Positions 24,292-32,528 of a stretch of 42,857 nucleotides of DNA are shown here, in pieces. Source of the stretch: Muribaculaceae bacterium (GTDB taxonomy: Bacteria > Bacteroidota > Bacteroidia > Bacteroidales > Muribaculaceae); contig JAMPDX010000010.1 in NCBI GenBank assembly GCA_023665425.1, positions 1 to 42,857 of the forward strand, written 5' to 3'. A program made the translations under genes and the position numbers. The notes under the pieces are model-generated. The model made no database searches. It was not told where the DNA came from and saw nothing but the letters and a program-made list of their open reading frames with translations. Position 1 is the first letter of the stretch. Each line of letters begins with the position of its first letter.

Positions 24292-25203
24292 GTGAATGAG
24301 CCTATTGAGACATTAATCAAGCAGGAATTACGTGCCGCCGGGGCTGTGGCTGTGGGGTATGCTCGAGCCGAACATGTGCCCCAGGAGGTATGGAGCACCT
24401 ATGAGCATTGGCTTGAGGACGGGCTCAATGGGGCGCTTGGTTATATGCACAATCACCCGGAGCTGCGGCGCGACCCGCGATTGCTGATGCCGGGCACACG
24501 GACAATTATATGCATAGCGTGGCCATACTTGCCCCCGATGTTGCGCGCTGCATCTGCCCCATTCATCGCTCGCTATGCCTACGGCGCCGATTACCACAAG
24601 AATATCAGGCGCATACTCAAGCCCATCATCAAGCGTTGGGAGGAGGAGTATGAGATACATTCGCGGGTATGTATTGACTCGGCGCCGGTGCTCGAGCGCT
24701 ATTGGGCTGTACAAAGCGGCGTGGGCTTCATAGGGCGCAACGGATGCCTGATAGTGCCGGGATACGGGTCATGGGTATTCCTGACGGAGATTTTAGTAGA
24801 CAGGGAGTTGGGAGAGGATAACCCAAACCGGTCGCACTGCGCTGACTGCAGTGCGTGCCTCAAGATGTGTCCTACGGGGGCACTGGGCTCTGACGGGCAT
24901 ATAGATTGCAGCAAATGTCTGTCGGCACTTACCATTGAGACTCCGGGGGTATCGCTCCCTCATGATGTTGATTTCAGGCCGTTAGCCGGGTGCGACAGGT
25001 GTCAGGAGGTGTGTCCGCACAACAAGGGTAGCCACCCCACTACGATACGGGAGTTTGCCACAATACCGGCCATTCTGTCCCTCACGGCCGATGAGCTGGA
25101 GACTATGACAGATGATGTATTCCGTGCCCGCTTTGCCGGCACATCTCTCTTTCGCCCGGGGCTGAAAGGGCTGCTTGCCAACCTACATTCCCGCAACCGC
25201 TGA
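24292..25203 (+). CDS. queG: Epoxyqueuosine reductase QueG
   Basis: QueG reduces epoxyqueuosine to queuosine in the tRNA wobble base using cobalamin and two [4Fe-4S] clusters. The 303-residue protein has the conserved Asp129 in CIDSAPVLER, GFIGRNGCLI, and cluster ligands in CADCSACLKMCPTGA, plus Cys-x-x-Cys in CSKC and CDRCQEVCPHN. It lacks the C-terminal HEAT repeats of longer forms, as many Bacteroidota members do. The start is GTG at 24292; the nearby ATG at 24296 is out of frame. The promoter box is 4 nt upstream, so the mRNA is probably leaderless. Confidence 0.96.
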   Translation: MNEPIETLIKQELRAAGAVAVGYARAEHVPQEVWSTYEHWLEDGLNGALGYMHNHPELRRDPRLLMPGTRTIICIAWPYLPPMLRAASAPFIARYAYGADYHKNIRRILKPIIKRWEEEYEIHSRVCIDSAPVLERYWAVQSGVGFIGRNGCLIVPGYGSWVFLTEILVDRELGEDNPNRSHCADCSACLKMCPTGALGSDGHIDCSKCLSALTIETPGVSLPHDVDFRPLAGCDRCQEVCPHNKGSHPTTIREFATIPAILSLTADELETMTDDVFRARFAGTSLFRPGLKGLLANLHSRNR

Positions 25204-25242
25204 TACAACTTTTATGAGGCGCAAGGTGTTATAACCAAAAGA

Positions 25243-25271
25243 ACTAAGTGATGTTAAATTGAACAGACACT
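25243..25271. repeat. Left copy of a direct repeat around the orphan gene
   Basis: ACTAAGTG (25243-25250) and GAACAGACACT (25261-25271) are separated by 10 nt (ATGTTAAATT). The same two words, fused without the 10 nt, recur at 25751-25769 on the other side of the small gene. Confidence 0.55.
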
Positions 25272-25289
25272 GATAAATTAATAACAACT

Positions 25290-25670
25290 ATGAAAAATAC
25301 AACACAAGACAAAGAGCGCAGAATGTTTATCATCAGTTTTGGTGACAGCAAGAAGTATCGTATCATCGTAGACAACGATGATAATGAACACGCTTTGGCA
25401 CCGGTAGTTAAGACGGAGAATGAGCTTAACCGCTTTCTGGCCAGAGAGTTTCCCAATGACACATTTGCATATTACACCACACCGCGCATCACTGAGGTAA
25501 ACCCGGAGCATGAAGCTGAATATGCCTCATATCCAAAGTTTGATGACAAGGCAGTGGCCGACGTGAAAAAGGAGCTTGTACGAGAGATTCAAGTAATGAA
25601 TTCAGACCGCCGCCTGAATAGCAATGACCCCTGGGGCACCGGCGAGAACGGTATCACATTCCCGGAATGA
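25290..25670 (+). CDS. Unrecognised small protein (126 aa)
   Basis: I do not recognise a family. The protein is 126 residues, soluble, acidic and rich in charged residues, with no signal peptide, transmembrane segment or cysteine. The first half (MFIISFGDSKKYRIIVDNDD) reads like beta strands of a small alpha/beta domain. The middle has a probable helix (DDKAVADVKKELVREIQVM), and the tail SNDPWGTGENGITFPE is likely extended. Coding is supported by an ATG in a plausible context, balanced codon use and a strong downstream terminator. It stands alone between queG and convergent nuclease genes, and is bracketed by a short direct repeat (25243 and 25751). Confidence 0.75.
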   Translation: MKNTTQDKERRMFIISFGDSKKYRIIVDNDDNEHALAPVVKTENELNRFLAREFPNDTFAYYTTPRITEVNPEHEAEYASYPKFDDKAVADVKKELVREIQVMNSDRRLNSNDPWGTGENGITFPE

Positions 25671-25728
25671 CCAATCCCATACCCCTTATAAGGCTCTGCC
25701 TAAGGCCTTTAGTAGTATGTAAGCAGGA

Positions 25729-25747
25729 GTAAGCGCGGAGCGCTTAC
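25729..25747. other. Perfect 8-bp hairpin
   Basis: GTAAGCGC-GGA-GCGCTTAC lies in the spacer after the orphan gene, without a T-run. It may be part of the dispersed repeat that follows at 25751. Confidence 0.45.
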
Positions 25748-25750
25748 GTC

Positions 25751-25769
25751 ACTAAGTGGAACAGACACT
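25751..25769. repeat. Right copy of the direct repeat around the orphan gene
   Basis: ACTAAGTGGAACAGACACT forms an AAGTG/CACTT mini-palindrome. It repeats the two words found at 25243-25271, 508 bp upstream. Confidence 0.55.
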
Positions 25770-25788
25770 TATACGTCAAACATATATT

Positions 25789-25829
25789 TTAGACCCCATC
25801 TCATAAAATTTTTATGAGATGGGGTCTAA
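25789..25829. terminator. Strong bidirectional terminator between convergent genes
   Basis: A 19-bp perfect stem (25789-25807 with 25811-25829; TTAGACCCCATCTCATAAA and its complement) closes on a 3-nt loop. It sits between the plus-strand orphan gene and the minus-strand nuclease pair. The A/T-rich flanks give partial U-runs in both directions. Confidence 0.85.
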
Positions 25830-25851
25830 GTTGAGGTACGGGCTATAGGTC

Positions 25852-27540
25852 TTAGCGAACCAAGACGGTGGCCGGATGGGAGTTCTGGTCGGTGGTGACG
25901 AAGTAGACACCGGCGGGGAGCATTACGCATGTCTCGGTGTCAATTGCAGGCTGGTGATAAACCACCACGCCGGCAGCATTGACAATGCGCAGATTGGTCT
26001 GCTCGCTATGCATCAGAATGCGGATACCTCCGGGGATGTAAGCGGCAATCAGCGGCTCTGATATCTCGACACCGGCCACGCTGCCGGCAGCTATCATTAT
26101 CATGTTGCTCTCGGGTGACTCATAGCCCAGACGTACACTCTGCACGGTGTAGCTCTCTGCCACATCGCTCTGGCGCTCATCTATCTCGAGGTAGTTATCT
26201 TCGGCAGCCAAGCGAGTTGTGACGGCACCGGTGTTCAGATAGCGAGTGCGGTTCACCATGTAGTAATCCACTACTTCATCATCCGGGGGAAGGTTCCAGT
26301 GAGCCACATATCCTGTGTCGCTGATGTCAGTGGCTTCGGTGGCGGTCAGAGCTGTAAGCTCGGGCTTGGGGAAGGCCTCGCCATGGATGCTGACATTGAA
26401 GTTGGTGCCACTCGGGAAGCCACCGTCATACATGGTGATGGCGGCGGTATGGTTGCCAACGGTGGTAGGTGTATAGCGCACGCTGAGCTTGTAGCCGGTA
26501 TCAGAGTTCACTTGGTTGGCCGGTATCTGGTTGTTGCTGATGCCAAGGATAGTGAACATATTGCGGTCAGCACCGGTGATGCGCACGGTGAGAGACGATG
26601 TGAGGTTGATGCCGTTAACCAACAGCTCCACTGTCTGACTCTTGCCCACAGCCACCTGACCGAAGTCGAGGGAGCTGCCATCGATAGGGGCAAAGAGCTC
26701 GGGGTCTCCGGTGATAGGAGGAGTGACATTGCCACCCTGGTCTTTGATGTAGAAGGTCTCGTTGGTGCGTGTGCCCCAGATGTACTCGGCCAGTTCGGGG
26801 AAGTCAATGAAGGGGTTGCGATTGCCCTGTATCTGATAGACGGCCTCATTGCGGTCTATCTCCTTCTGGCTCACGGGGTCCTGGCGAGACCAGTTTAGGA
26901 GCATCTCTTGCGCCCAAGGCTTGAGAGTGGGGTAGGTACCGTTCTGCACCATGTATTGATACTTCCATGTATAGTCTTGATAGCAGGTGGCCATATAGAA
27001 GTATGTGCGGGCGAAGTCACCCTTATACTCATCGGCGGGCTCAAAAACCTGGCCGGCGCCGCCACCCATGCCGGGATATGCGTATCCGACTATTGTCACG
27101 CCATTGTCGAATGTGGAGCGTTGTACCTCGCCAAGGGGGTAATTGCTCTTGGCCATATTGGCAGCAGACTCGCTGGGGTACAGGTGGTTAAGGTCTGTAT
27201 AGGCCTCGTTCTCCGCACCGCCCCACCATGATTTGGGGAAGGAGTGCTCGCGATTCATGCCTCGGCTGCCGTTGCGCACCAGGAAGATCATGTCGGAGTA
27301 CATCTCCCACCAACGCTCCTGACCGTTATAAAGCTCGGGATACACATCGGTCTTGGGGAATTGCTGCGGGAATAATGAGTTGTAAGTAACCACTGTGTGA
27401 GGACGTATCACCTCATAGGTAGCGGTCTTGAGCTCCTCCTTCTTCTTGCCATCCATACGCAGATAGTAAGAAGAGGGGGCGGCGCCTTGCAACATAAAGA
27501 CGCCTAAGAGAGCTGTGAGTAGAGATAGTGTCTTTTTCAT
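25852..27540 (-). CDS. Exported endonuclease I family protein with C-terminal sorting domain (copy 2)
   Basis: The product is a secreted DNA/RNA nuclease of the endonuclease I (EndA/NucM) type. A signal peptide (KKTLSLLTALLGVFMLQGA) precedes the nuclease domain, which has NREHSFPKSWWGG (96-108, His99) and DLNHLYPS (116-123, His119). The second part holds an immunoglobulin-like segment (LFAPIDGSSLDFGQVAVGKS), a fibronectin III-like segment, and a C-terminal domain ending GVYFVTTDQNSHPATVLVR, typical of T9SS cargo. The 562-residue length is about twice that of a bare nuclease. It starts 2 bp after its paralog's stop, so the pair is one operon. A likely role is extracellular DNA degradation or nucleotide scavenging. 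Confidence 0.9.
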   Translation of the reverse strand: MKKTLSLLTALLGVFMLQGAAPSSYYLRMDGKKKEELKTATYEVIRPHTVVTYNSLFPQQFPKTDVYPELYNGQERWWEMYSDMIFLVRNGSRGMNREHSFPKSWWGGAENEAYTDLNHLYPSESAANMAKSNYPLGEVQRSTFDNGVTIVGYAYPGMGGGAGQVFEPADEYKGDFARTYFYMATCYQDYTWKYQYMVQNGTYPTLKPWAQEMLLNWSRQDPVSQKEIDRNEAVYQIQGNRNPFIDFPELAEYIWGTRTNETFYIKDQGGNVTPPITGDPELFAPIDGSSLDFGQVAVGKSQTVELLVNGINLTSSLTVRITGADRNMFTILGISNNQIPANQVNSDTGYKLSVRYTPTTVGNHTAAITMYDGGFPSGTNFNVSIHGEAFPKPELTALTATEATDISDTGYVAHWNLPPDDEVVDYYMVNRTRYLNTGAVTTRLAAEDNYLEIDERQSDVAESYTVQSVRLGYESPESNMIMIAAGSVAGVEISEPLIAAYIPGGIRILMHSEQTNLRIVNAAGVVVYHQPAIDTETCVMLPAGVYFVTTDQNSHPATVLVR

Positions 27541-27542
27541 AG

Positions 27543-29198
27543 TTATTTGATAATTACGGTTTTTGCGGTATGAGAGCCAACGCGTACCACATACACACCG
27601 GGGGTGTCGGGGAGCCCGGGGAGTTCGTAGCCGTGGGCATCAAAATAGCGCGCTTTACCCGCTTCAACACTGATGTCGCTCAGGGAGTTGGTGGCTTGTA
27701 CCATCACCTCGTTGCTGTCAGGGCTCTCTGCGTCGCCAAGGTAAGCCTTGACACTCAGTGCCTCATGCTTGGAGGGGTCGCGGTCATCAATCTTGAGAGA
27801 TGTCTCGCTGCCATCCACGTCGTAAGTGAGGGTGTCATACAGATTATTCTGCTCGTCATAAATCTTGCGGGTAACTGTGTATGTATCGGGTTCAAGCGCA
27901 GTGGGTAGCCAGCGGAGAGTATAGCCGGCTTCGGTGAGGTCTTCCACGGGGAGGACGGTGACAGCTTCAAGCTCCATGGGAGCTACGCAGTGGCCTTGCA
28001 GATTGACAGTGACAGGGGTTTCGAGGTCCTGGCTGCTAATGGTCAGTGTGGCATTATCATCGGCCCCTTCCGGAGTAACAACTGTGGGTGAATAGACTAC
28101 CGTGAGGTAGTAAACATCCTCAGCCTCCACATCCCCGGCCTTGATGCTCAGGGCGTTGAGCGAGAGACTCCCCACTTGGAATGAGTACTTGTCATCGCTC
28201 AGCTGGGCAGTGAGGGAGTGAGTGAAGCCGGCGCCAATCACCGGTATCTTGAGGGTAGCAGTGGAGCCCGGTTTTACTGTGGCGAATGTGTACCAGTCTC
28301 CCTGGATGGGAGAAGTCAGCTTGGCAGGCGCTTCGGGGTCCGGATCAACGGGATCAGGCTCCTCGCTACCACCGCTGAAGGTCCATGATTTATCCATCTT
28401 GTCGCCCCAGATGTATTCTACCATCTCGGGGTAGTCGATGAAGGGGTTGCGGTTGTGCTGGTGCTTGTATACGGCCTCGTTGCGGTCGAGTTCCTTCTGG
28501 CTTACAGGGTCTTCGCGGTGCCAACGGAGCAGCATCTCAATGGCCCAGTCTTGGAGCGTGGGGTAAGTACCCTGTTTGGCGGTATAGAGTCCGGACTCTT
28601 TCCAGGTCAAATCTTGATAGCATGTCACCATGTAGAAGTATGTGCGTGCCAGATCACCCTTAAACTCGTCATCCGGCTCGAAGACAGTGCCGCTGCCTCC
28701 ACCCTGACCGGCCACGGGTGTGCCGTGCTTAAATCGCGGATTGGGACATTTGTTACTGATACTCTTAGGCTTGGCAACCTCGCCATACGGCATATTGCCG
28801 CGTGTAGAGTTGGCCACAGAGTTGACCGGCATGAGGTGCATGATGTCGCAATACGCATCATTGGTGTTACCACCCCACCATGACTTGGGGAAGCAGTGCT
28901 CCTTGTTCATCACATTATTGTTAGCAGCAGAGCCGTCACCCACGGGCACCTTGTTGGTGGTGTATATATCCCACCAGTATCCGTCGGGATGAGCATCAGT
29001 GTCGATATATACGCCCCATGTCTGGTTGCTGCCATTGCCATAGGAGATTCTTGTATGGTTCTTGACGATAGTCGAAAGCTGGCTCTTGAGAGCTGCCTTG
29101 GAGAGCCCTTCACAGTCATCATAATACCCGGCGGGTACTTCCGCCTGAGCCAAAGCAGCCCATAGACCGGCTGCACACAATAGTATCTTTGTCCTCAT
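27543..29198 (-). CDS. Exported endonuclease I family protein with C-terminal sorting domain (copy 1)
   Basis: This paralog of the downstream nuclease has 551 residues. After a short signal peptide (MRTKILLCAAGLWAALAQAE) comes the nuclease domain with NKEHCFPKSWWGG (98-110, His101) and DIMHLMPV (118-125, His121). It continues with a linker rich in Pro/Asp (EEPDPVDPDPEAP), an Ig-like segment, a fibronectin-like segment and a tail GVYVVRVGSHTAKTVIIK fitting a type IX sorting domain. DLNHLYPS of the sister is DIMHLMPV here, so the two active-site surroundings have diverged. A promoter within a short inverted repeat lies at 29207-29325. Confidence 0.9.
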   Translation of the reverse strand: MRTKILLCAAGLWAALAQAEVPAGYYDDCEGLSKAALKSQLSTIVKNHTRISYGNGSNQTWGVYIDTDAHPDGYWWDIYTTNKVPVGDGSAANNNVMNKEHCFPKSWWGGNTNDAYCDIMHLMPVNSVANSTRGNMPYGEVAKPKSISNKCPNPRFKHGTPVAGQGGGSGTVFEPDDEFKGDLARTYFYMVTCYQDLTWKESGLYTAKQGTYPTLQDWAIEMLLRWHREDPVSQKELDRNEAVYKHQHNRNPFIDYPEMVEYIWGDKMDKSWTFSGGSEEPDPVDPDPEAPAKLTSPIQGDWYTFATVKPGSTATLKIPVIGAGFTHSLTAQLSDDKYSFQVGSLSLNALSIKAGDVEAEDVYYLTVVYSPTVVTPEGADDNATLTISSQDLETPVTVNLQGHCVAPMELEAVTVLPVEDLTEAGYTLRWLPTALEPDTYTVTRKIYDEQNNLYDTLTYDVDGSETSLKIDDRDPSKHEALSVKAYLGDAESPDSNEVMVQATNSLSDISVEAGKARYFDAHGYELPGLPDTPGVYVVRVGSHTAKTVIIK

Positions 29199-29206
29199 AA
29201 GGATGA

Positions 29207-29325
29207 ATTTTGTTGGATAAGGTTAAAATGTATTTAGAGCTTGGAGAGGTGCCCAAGTGAGGGCATTTTCATTTCCGACCTCCCCAACTTGCAAAGTTAC
29301 AAAAAAACTTTGTATCCAACAAAAT
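29207..29325. promoter_or_regulatory. Promoter segment framed by a 13-bp inverted repeat (possible phase-variable switch)
   Basis: ATTTTGTTGGATA (29207-29219) and TATCCAACAAAAT (29313-29325) are perfect inverted repeats 93 bp apart. Minus-strand TAACTTTG (29299-29292) is a good -7 box. Its -33 element (TTG at 29319-29317, or TTTG at 29323-29320) lies inside the right repeat. By symmetry, inversion would place the -7 box the same distance from the left repeat, pointing away from the nucleases. The layout resembles invertible promoters of Bacteroidales, but no invertase gene is in this window. Confidence 0.5.
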
Positions 29326-29377
29326 CCGATCACTTTTGAGATTTATGCGCACCACACGTAGAGTGTAGCGGCCGGCA

Positions 29378-29818
29378 TCACGCTACATTGGGGACCGCCC
29401 CATATTTATTCTCCATAGGCTGGCTGCCCTGACACAGGAAGACAAGGAGCACAATGGTGCCGACGAAGGGGATAAGCCCAATCAGCCACCACCATCCGCT
29501 ATGGCCACCATCATGCAGACGGCGCCAGAACAGACCCAGTGAGGGAAGCAATATCACGAGCGACCAAATAGTGTTGATGGTGCCGTAAAGACCGCTAAAC
29601 ATCACTCCGACTGTGGAGCCGCCATGTGCGGCTACTTGCCATGCATGACTTATCACACCGGTGCCACCGCATGCTATGAAGATAATGGAACTGATGATGA
29701 GGTTAAACAAATAAAACCACCAGAACTCGGAGCGAGAGGCGCGCCCCGTAAACTGACAATACTTTGAGAACGCCCTTTTTACGGCGTCGCCAAATGATAC
29801 CATGTACTGATTATTCAT
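29378..29818 (-). CDS. DUF805 family inner-membrane protein
   Basis: The 146-residue protein has the DUF805 (YhaH-like) layout: FTGRASRSEFWWFYLF at the start, then hydrophobic segments around residues 36-50, 76-98 and 115-132, and the conserved RRLHDGGHSGWWWLIGLIP motif. It is cytoplasmic-membrane located; the family function is unknown. It lies downstream of the PorZ-like pair on the same strand, separated by a strong hairpin (29851-29891), so it may be transcribed separately. The C-terminus is unusually rich in small polar residues but otherwise normal. Confidence 0.92.
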   Translation of the reverse strand: MNNQYMVSFGDAVKRAFSKYCQFTGRASRSEFWWFYLFNLIISSIIFIACGGTGVISHAWQVAAHGGSTVGVMFSGLYGTINTIWSLVILLPSLGLFWRRLHDGGHSGWWWLIGLIPFVGTIVLLVFLCQGSQPMENKYGAVPNVA

Positions 29819-29850
29819 AACTACAATGTTTTTGGATTATATAAAATCAT

Positions 29851-29891
29851 AACACCCCCCTGTCCCGATTTGTTTAGGACAGGAGGGTGTT
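29851..29891 (-). terminator. Hairpin terminator after the PorZ-like gene
   Basis: Fifteen-nt arms AACACCCCCCTGTCC (29851-29865) and GGACAGGAGGGTGTT (29877-29891) pair at 14 of 15 positions around an 11-nt loop. It sits 20 nt past the stop codon of the upstream PorZ-like gene. Confidence 0.7.
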
Positions 29892-29910
29892 GCAGGTCGC
29901 GCAACTGTAA

Positions 29911-32427
29911 CTAACGCACTACCTGAATACGTGTTGCCGTAGAGGGGTCGGCGTCTTTTGAATTGCTGATATAGTACACTCCGGCTTTGACGGCCTTGCC
30001 TTCGGCATCTGTCAGGTCCCATACGGTGGCACCGTTGGTGGTTTTACCCAGATACTTCACCTCGTTGCCGGATGCATCAACTATGCTCACCGGCACACTC
30101 TTGCGCAGGCCCTGAATTGTCACATTGCCCTGATACTCCGGACGCACCGGGTTGGGGAAGGCCAGGATGGCGCTGTCATCGCCGGCAGGAGCTTCACCGT
30201 CTATGTAGAAGGTGCACACCTGCTCTGAGGTGCCTATCCACATAGCATTGGCATTCGGGTCATAACCCATGCCATAAATCATATCAGAGGCTATAAGAGA
30301 GTTGTCGGTAGTGATTTGGTAAACCGACTCCACCTCCATGACTGCATCTTTGTCTGCTGCATTATATTTGGGTGTCACCACATATATGCCCATACCATTG
30401 GTGCCAAACCATAGACGGCCCTGATTATCAGTGGCGGCACACAGCACATCAGTGCCATCAAAAAGTGTACGACCCTCGTATGTGGCGCGCTTCACGCGCA
30501 ACACGCCATTTGTGTCCCCTGCGGCGAGAGCCTCCTCAGGATTAAAATAGAAGGTTCCATTATCCAGAAAGATCCAGATGTTGCCGGTAGTCGGGTCCTC
30601 AAAAAAGCCGTCGTTATAGATCAGGGGTATGCAGACATTATTCTGGTCAACAAACTTGCTATAAGAGAAGAACTTATCGTCGGATGTGTCATCAATAGTG
30701 CCGGCATGATATAGCATCTGAACAGGTGCTCCATAATTATAGCCGGCAGCAAACATCACAAACCCCTTCTTCACCTTAGTAGCCATACAATGATAAAAGT
30801 CACCCGACCCGTCAGCCCCATTCACCGGCACTTTTTTGAAGGCAGAAACATCATTTTTATCGCGTGCCTCTTTGGGCCAACAGAAAACGGGCTGATTAGG
30901 CTCCGGGCTCGAGCTGCTCAAGAAAATACACCAAAGGTTACCATAGGCATCAAAAGATGGAGTGGACACATTACACAGATAAGTAGAATGGGAGCTGTTC
31001 GGGAACACGTTGTCATAATAACCCTGATGCCCATACGACTCACATTTTGTGTTTTTATTGCCATAGACGTTCGCCGTCAAGTCGCTCAACTTAATGCGGA
31101 ACACCCCATTGCGCATACTTCCACCCCAGATATATTCCCCATCAGGGTCAACCACGGTATGATATGTATCAAGCAATCTACCTACAGGGGTCACTATATC
31201 AAAATTACCATAGTGCTTCCACTGATTATCATTATAACCGGAGATGGTATTAAAACATTGCAAAGTTGCAGAGGCATAGAATCTGTTATAGGAATTATGT
31301 GAAGCAATCATGCCATATTCCGGAGAATAATCAAATTTGACAGTTGCGTATGTGCGGGGTGCATTCGGCGCGAACATTTTCGAACCTGTGGATGTATTAT
31401 CGCCCGTCATGGTGAGACGCTGAATGCCTTCGAGTACCACCGGAGCATAAAAATCCTTCATATCCCAGGAGCTGCATATTAAGCTTGATATGGCAGTCTT
31501 ATCTATAAATCTTTTGTTCACATTACCCTCCTTGTCAAGCTGATAGGCGCATCCGGTGCGACGCAGAAAGTAGCCGTCCTTGTTTTCAGCATAGTAAGCT
31601 ATGGCGGCATTATCCTTTTGTGTTGACGTCAATACACCATTATCTATGCTGCCAACAAACAGGCCTTTGTCGGTAGTATATGCAAACTTCGAGTCTTTTA
31701 ACGGCATTATGAAGTTGGCTTTGGCATCACTGACTTTTGAAAATTCGGTAATAGAAATATTTCGATTCTCTATCTTCGATACAAATATGCCATCATTAGC
31801 AGTAAGGATAACATCATTACCTACTCGGCTCACCCCCGCAATTGACTTATTGAGTAAATGTGTCTCGACAATACTTTCTTTTGCGTCGTCTATCACTACA
31901 TAACCTAATTTTGTAGCGATATAGATTTTATCTCTTTCGGGATCAAAAGTCACGGAGTTGACATTCTCATTTCCACCCATTGCCGGCTCTCGTCCCACTA
32001 TATTGGTAGACAAGCCTTTGATGTTTTTAACTGTATTATCATTATAGAGCAAGTCGATGGAGAGATCTTCATATAAGATAAACAAATATCCTTTAGCGGC
32101 ATTGTATGCTATATCCATTACAATACTGCTTTTAGTGAGATAATTACTTGCATCATAGCCGGTTAATTGCTCGGTCTTTTTGTCTAATACAAATAACTGT
32201 CCATGCATTACACCCCATCTTTTCCAATAAGACAGATTGGCATTGAAATAATGTCCGGCGGCTACTAAATATACTCTGTCTTGGGTATCGATAGACTCAC
32301 TAAAGTGTCTAAAATATGTATTATGTATATCCCAGCGCCCCGTGATGGATTTGTCGGTGGTGGTAGATGCCATGCCGGAGAGGCCTAAAGCCAATACGCT
32401 AATGAGTGTGAGTATGTATTTTTTCAT
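29911..32427 (-). CDS. PorZ-like beta-propeller protein with T9SS-type C-terminal domain (copy B)
   Basis: In Porphyromonas, PorZ is a surface component of the type IX secretion system that helps deliver A-LPS to the attachment complex. This 838-residue protein has a signal peptide (KKYILTLISVLALGLSGMA). A long region of propeller-like repeats follows (GRWDIHNTYFRHFSESIDT at the start; later MDIAYNAAKGYLFILYED, FGTNGMGIYV and WIGTSEQVCTFYI). The C-terminal domain starts ILAFPNPVRPEYQGNVTIQG and ends ATRIQVVR. The whole layout, including FPNPVRPEY, agrees with PorZ. It is a tandem paralog of the next gene. One copy may be the true PorZ and the other a diverged relative. Confidence 0.78.
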   Translation of the reverse strand: MKKYILTLISVLALGLSGMASTTTDKSITGRWDIHNTYFRHFSESIDTQDRVYLVAAGHYFNANLSYWKRWGVMHGQLFVLDKKTEQLTGYDASNYLTKSSIVMDIAYNAAKGYLFILYEDLSIDLLYNDNTVKNIKGLSTNIVGREPAMGGNENVNSVTFDPERDKIYIATKLGYVVIDDAKESIVETHLLNKSIAGVSRVGNDVILTANDGIFVSKIENRNISITEFSKVSDAKANFIMPLKDSKFAYTTDKGLFVGSIDNGVLTSTQKDNAAIAYYAENKDGYFLRRTGCAYQLDKEGNVNKRFIDKTAISSLICSSWDMKDFYAPVVLEGIQRLTMTGDNTSTGSKMFAPNAPRTYATVKFDYSPEYGMIASHNSYNRFYASATLQCFNTISGYNDNQWKHYGNFDIVTPVGRLLDTYHTVVDPDGEYIWGGSMRNGVFRIKLSDLTANVYGNKNTKCESYGHQGYYDNVFPNSSHSTYLCNVSTPSFDAYGNLWCIFLSSSSPEPNQPVFCWPKEARDKNDVSAFKKVPVNGADGSGDFYHCMATKVKKGFVMFAAGYNYGAPVQMLYHAGTIDDTSDDKFFSYSKFVDQNNVCIPLIYNDGFFEDPTTGNIWIFLDNGTFYFNPEEALAAGDTNGVLRVKRATYEGRTLFDGTDVLCAATDNQGRLWFGTNGMGIYVVTPKYNAADKDAVMEVESVYQITTDNSLIASDMIYGMGYDPNANAMWIGTSEQVCTFYIDGEAPAGDDSAILAFPNPVRPEYQGNVTIQGLRKSVPVSIVDASGNEVKYLGKTTNGATVWDLTDAEGKAVKAGVYYISNSKDADPSTATRIQVVR

Positions 32428-32493
32428 CTTATCAATGTTGATATAGTGGTTAATTCACCCTATCAGCCACTTAAGCTGTTCAATTTAAAACGT

Positions 32494-32505
32494 TTGGGGC
32501 CCCAA
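32494..32505. other. 12-bp perfect palindrome between the PorZ-like genes
   Basis: TTGGGGCCCCAA lies in the 101-bp spacer, 23 nt past the stop of the upstream copy. It may be a regulator site or a weak terminator; no T-run was seen. Confidence 0.35.
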
Positions 32506-32528
32506 TTTATTACATCGGGGCTACTGAT

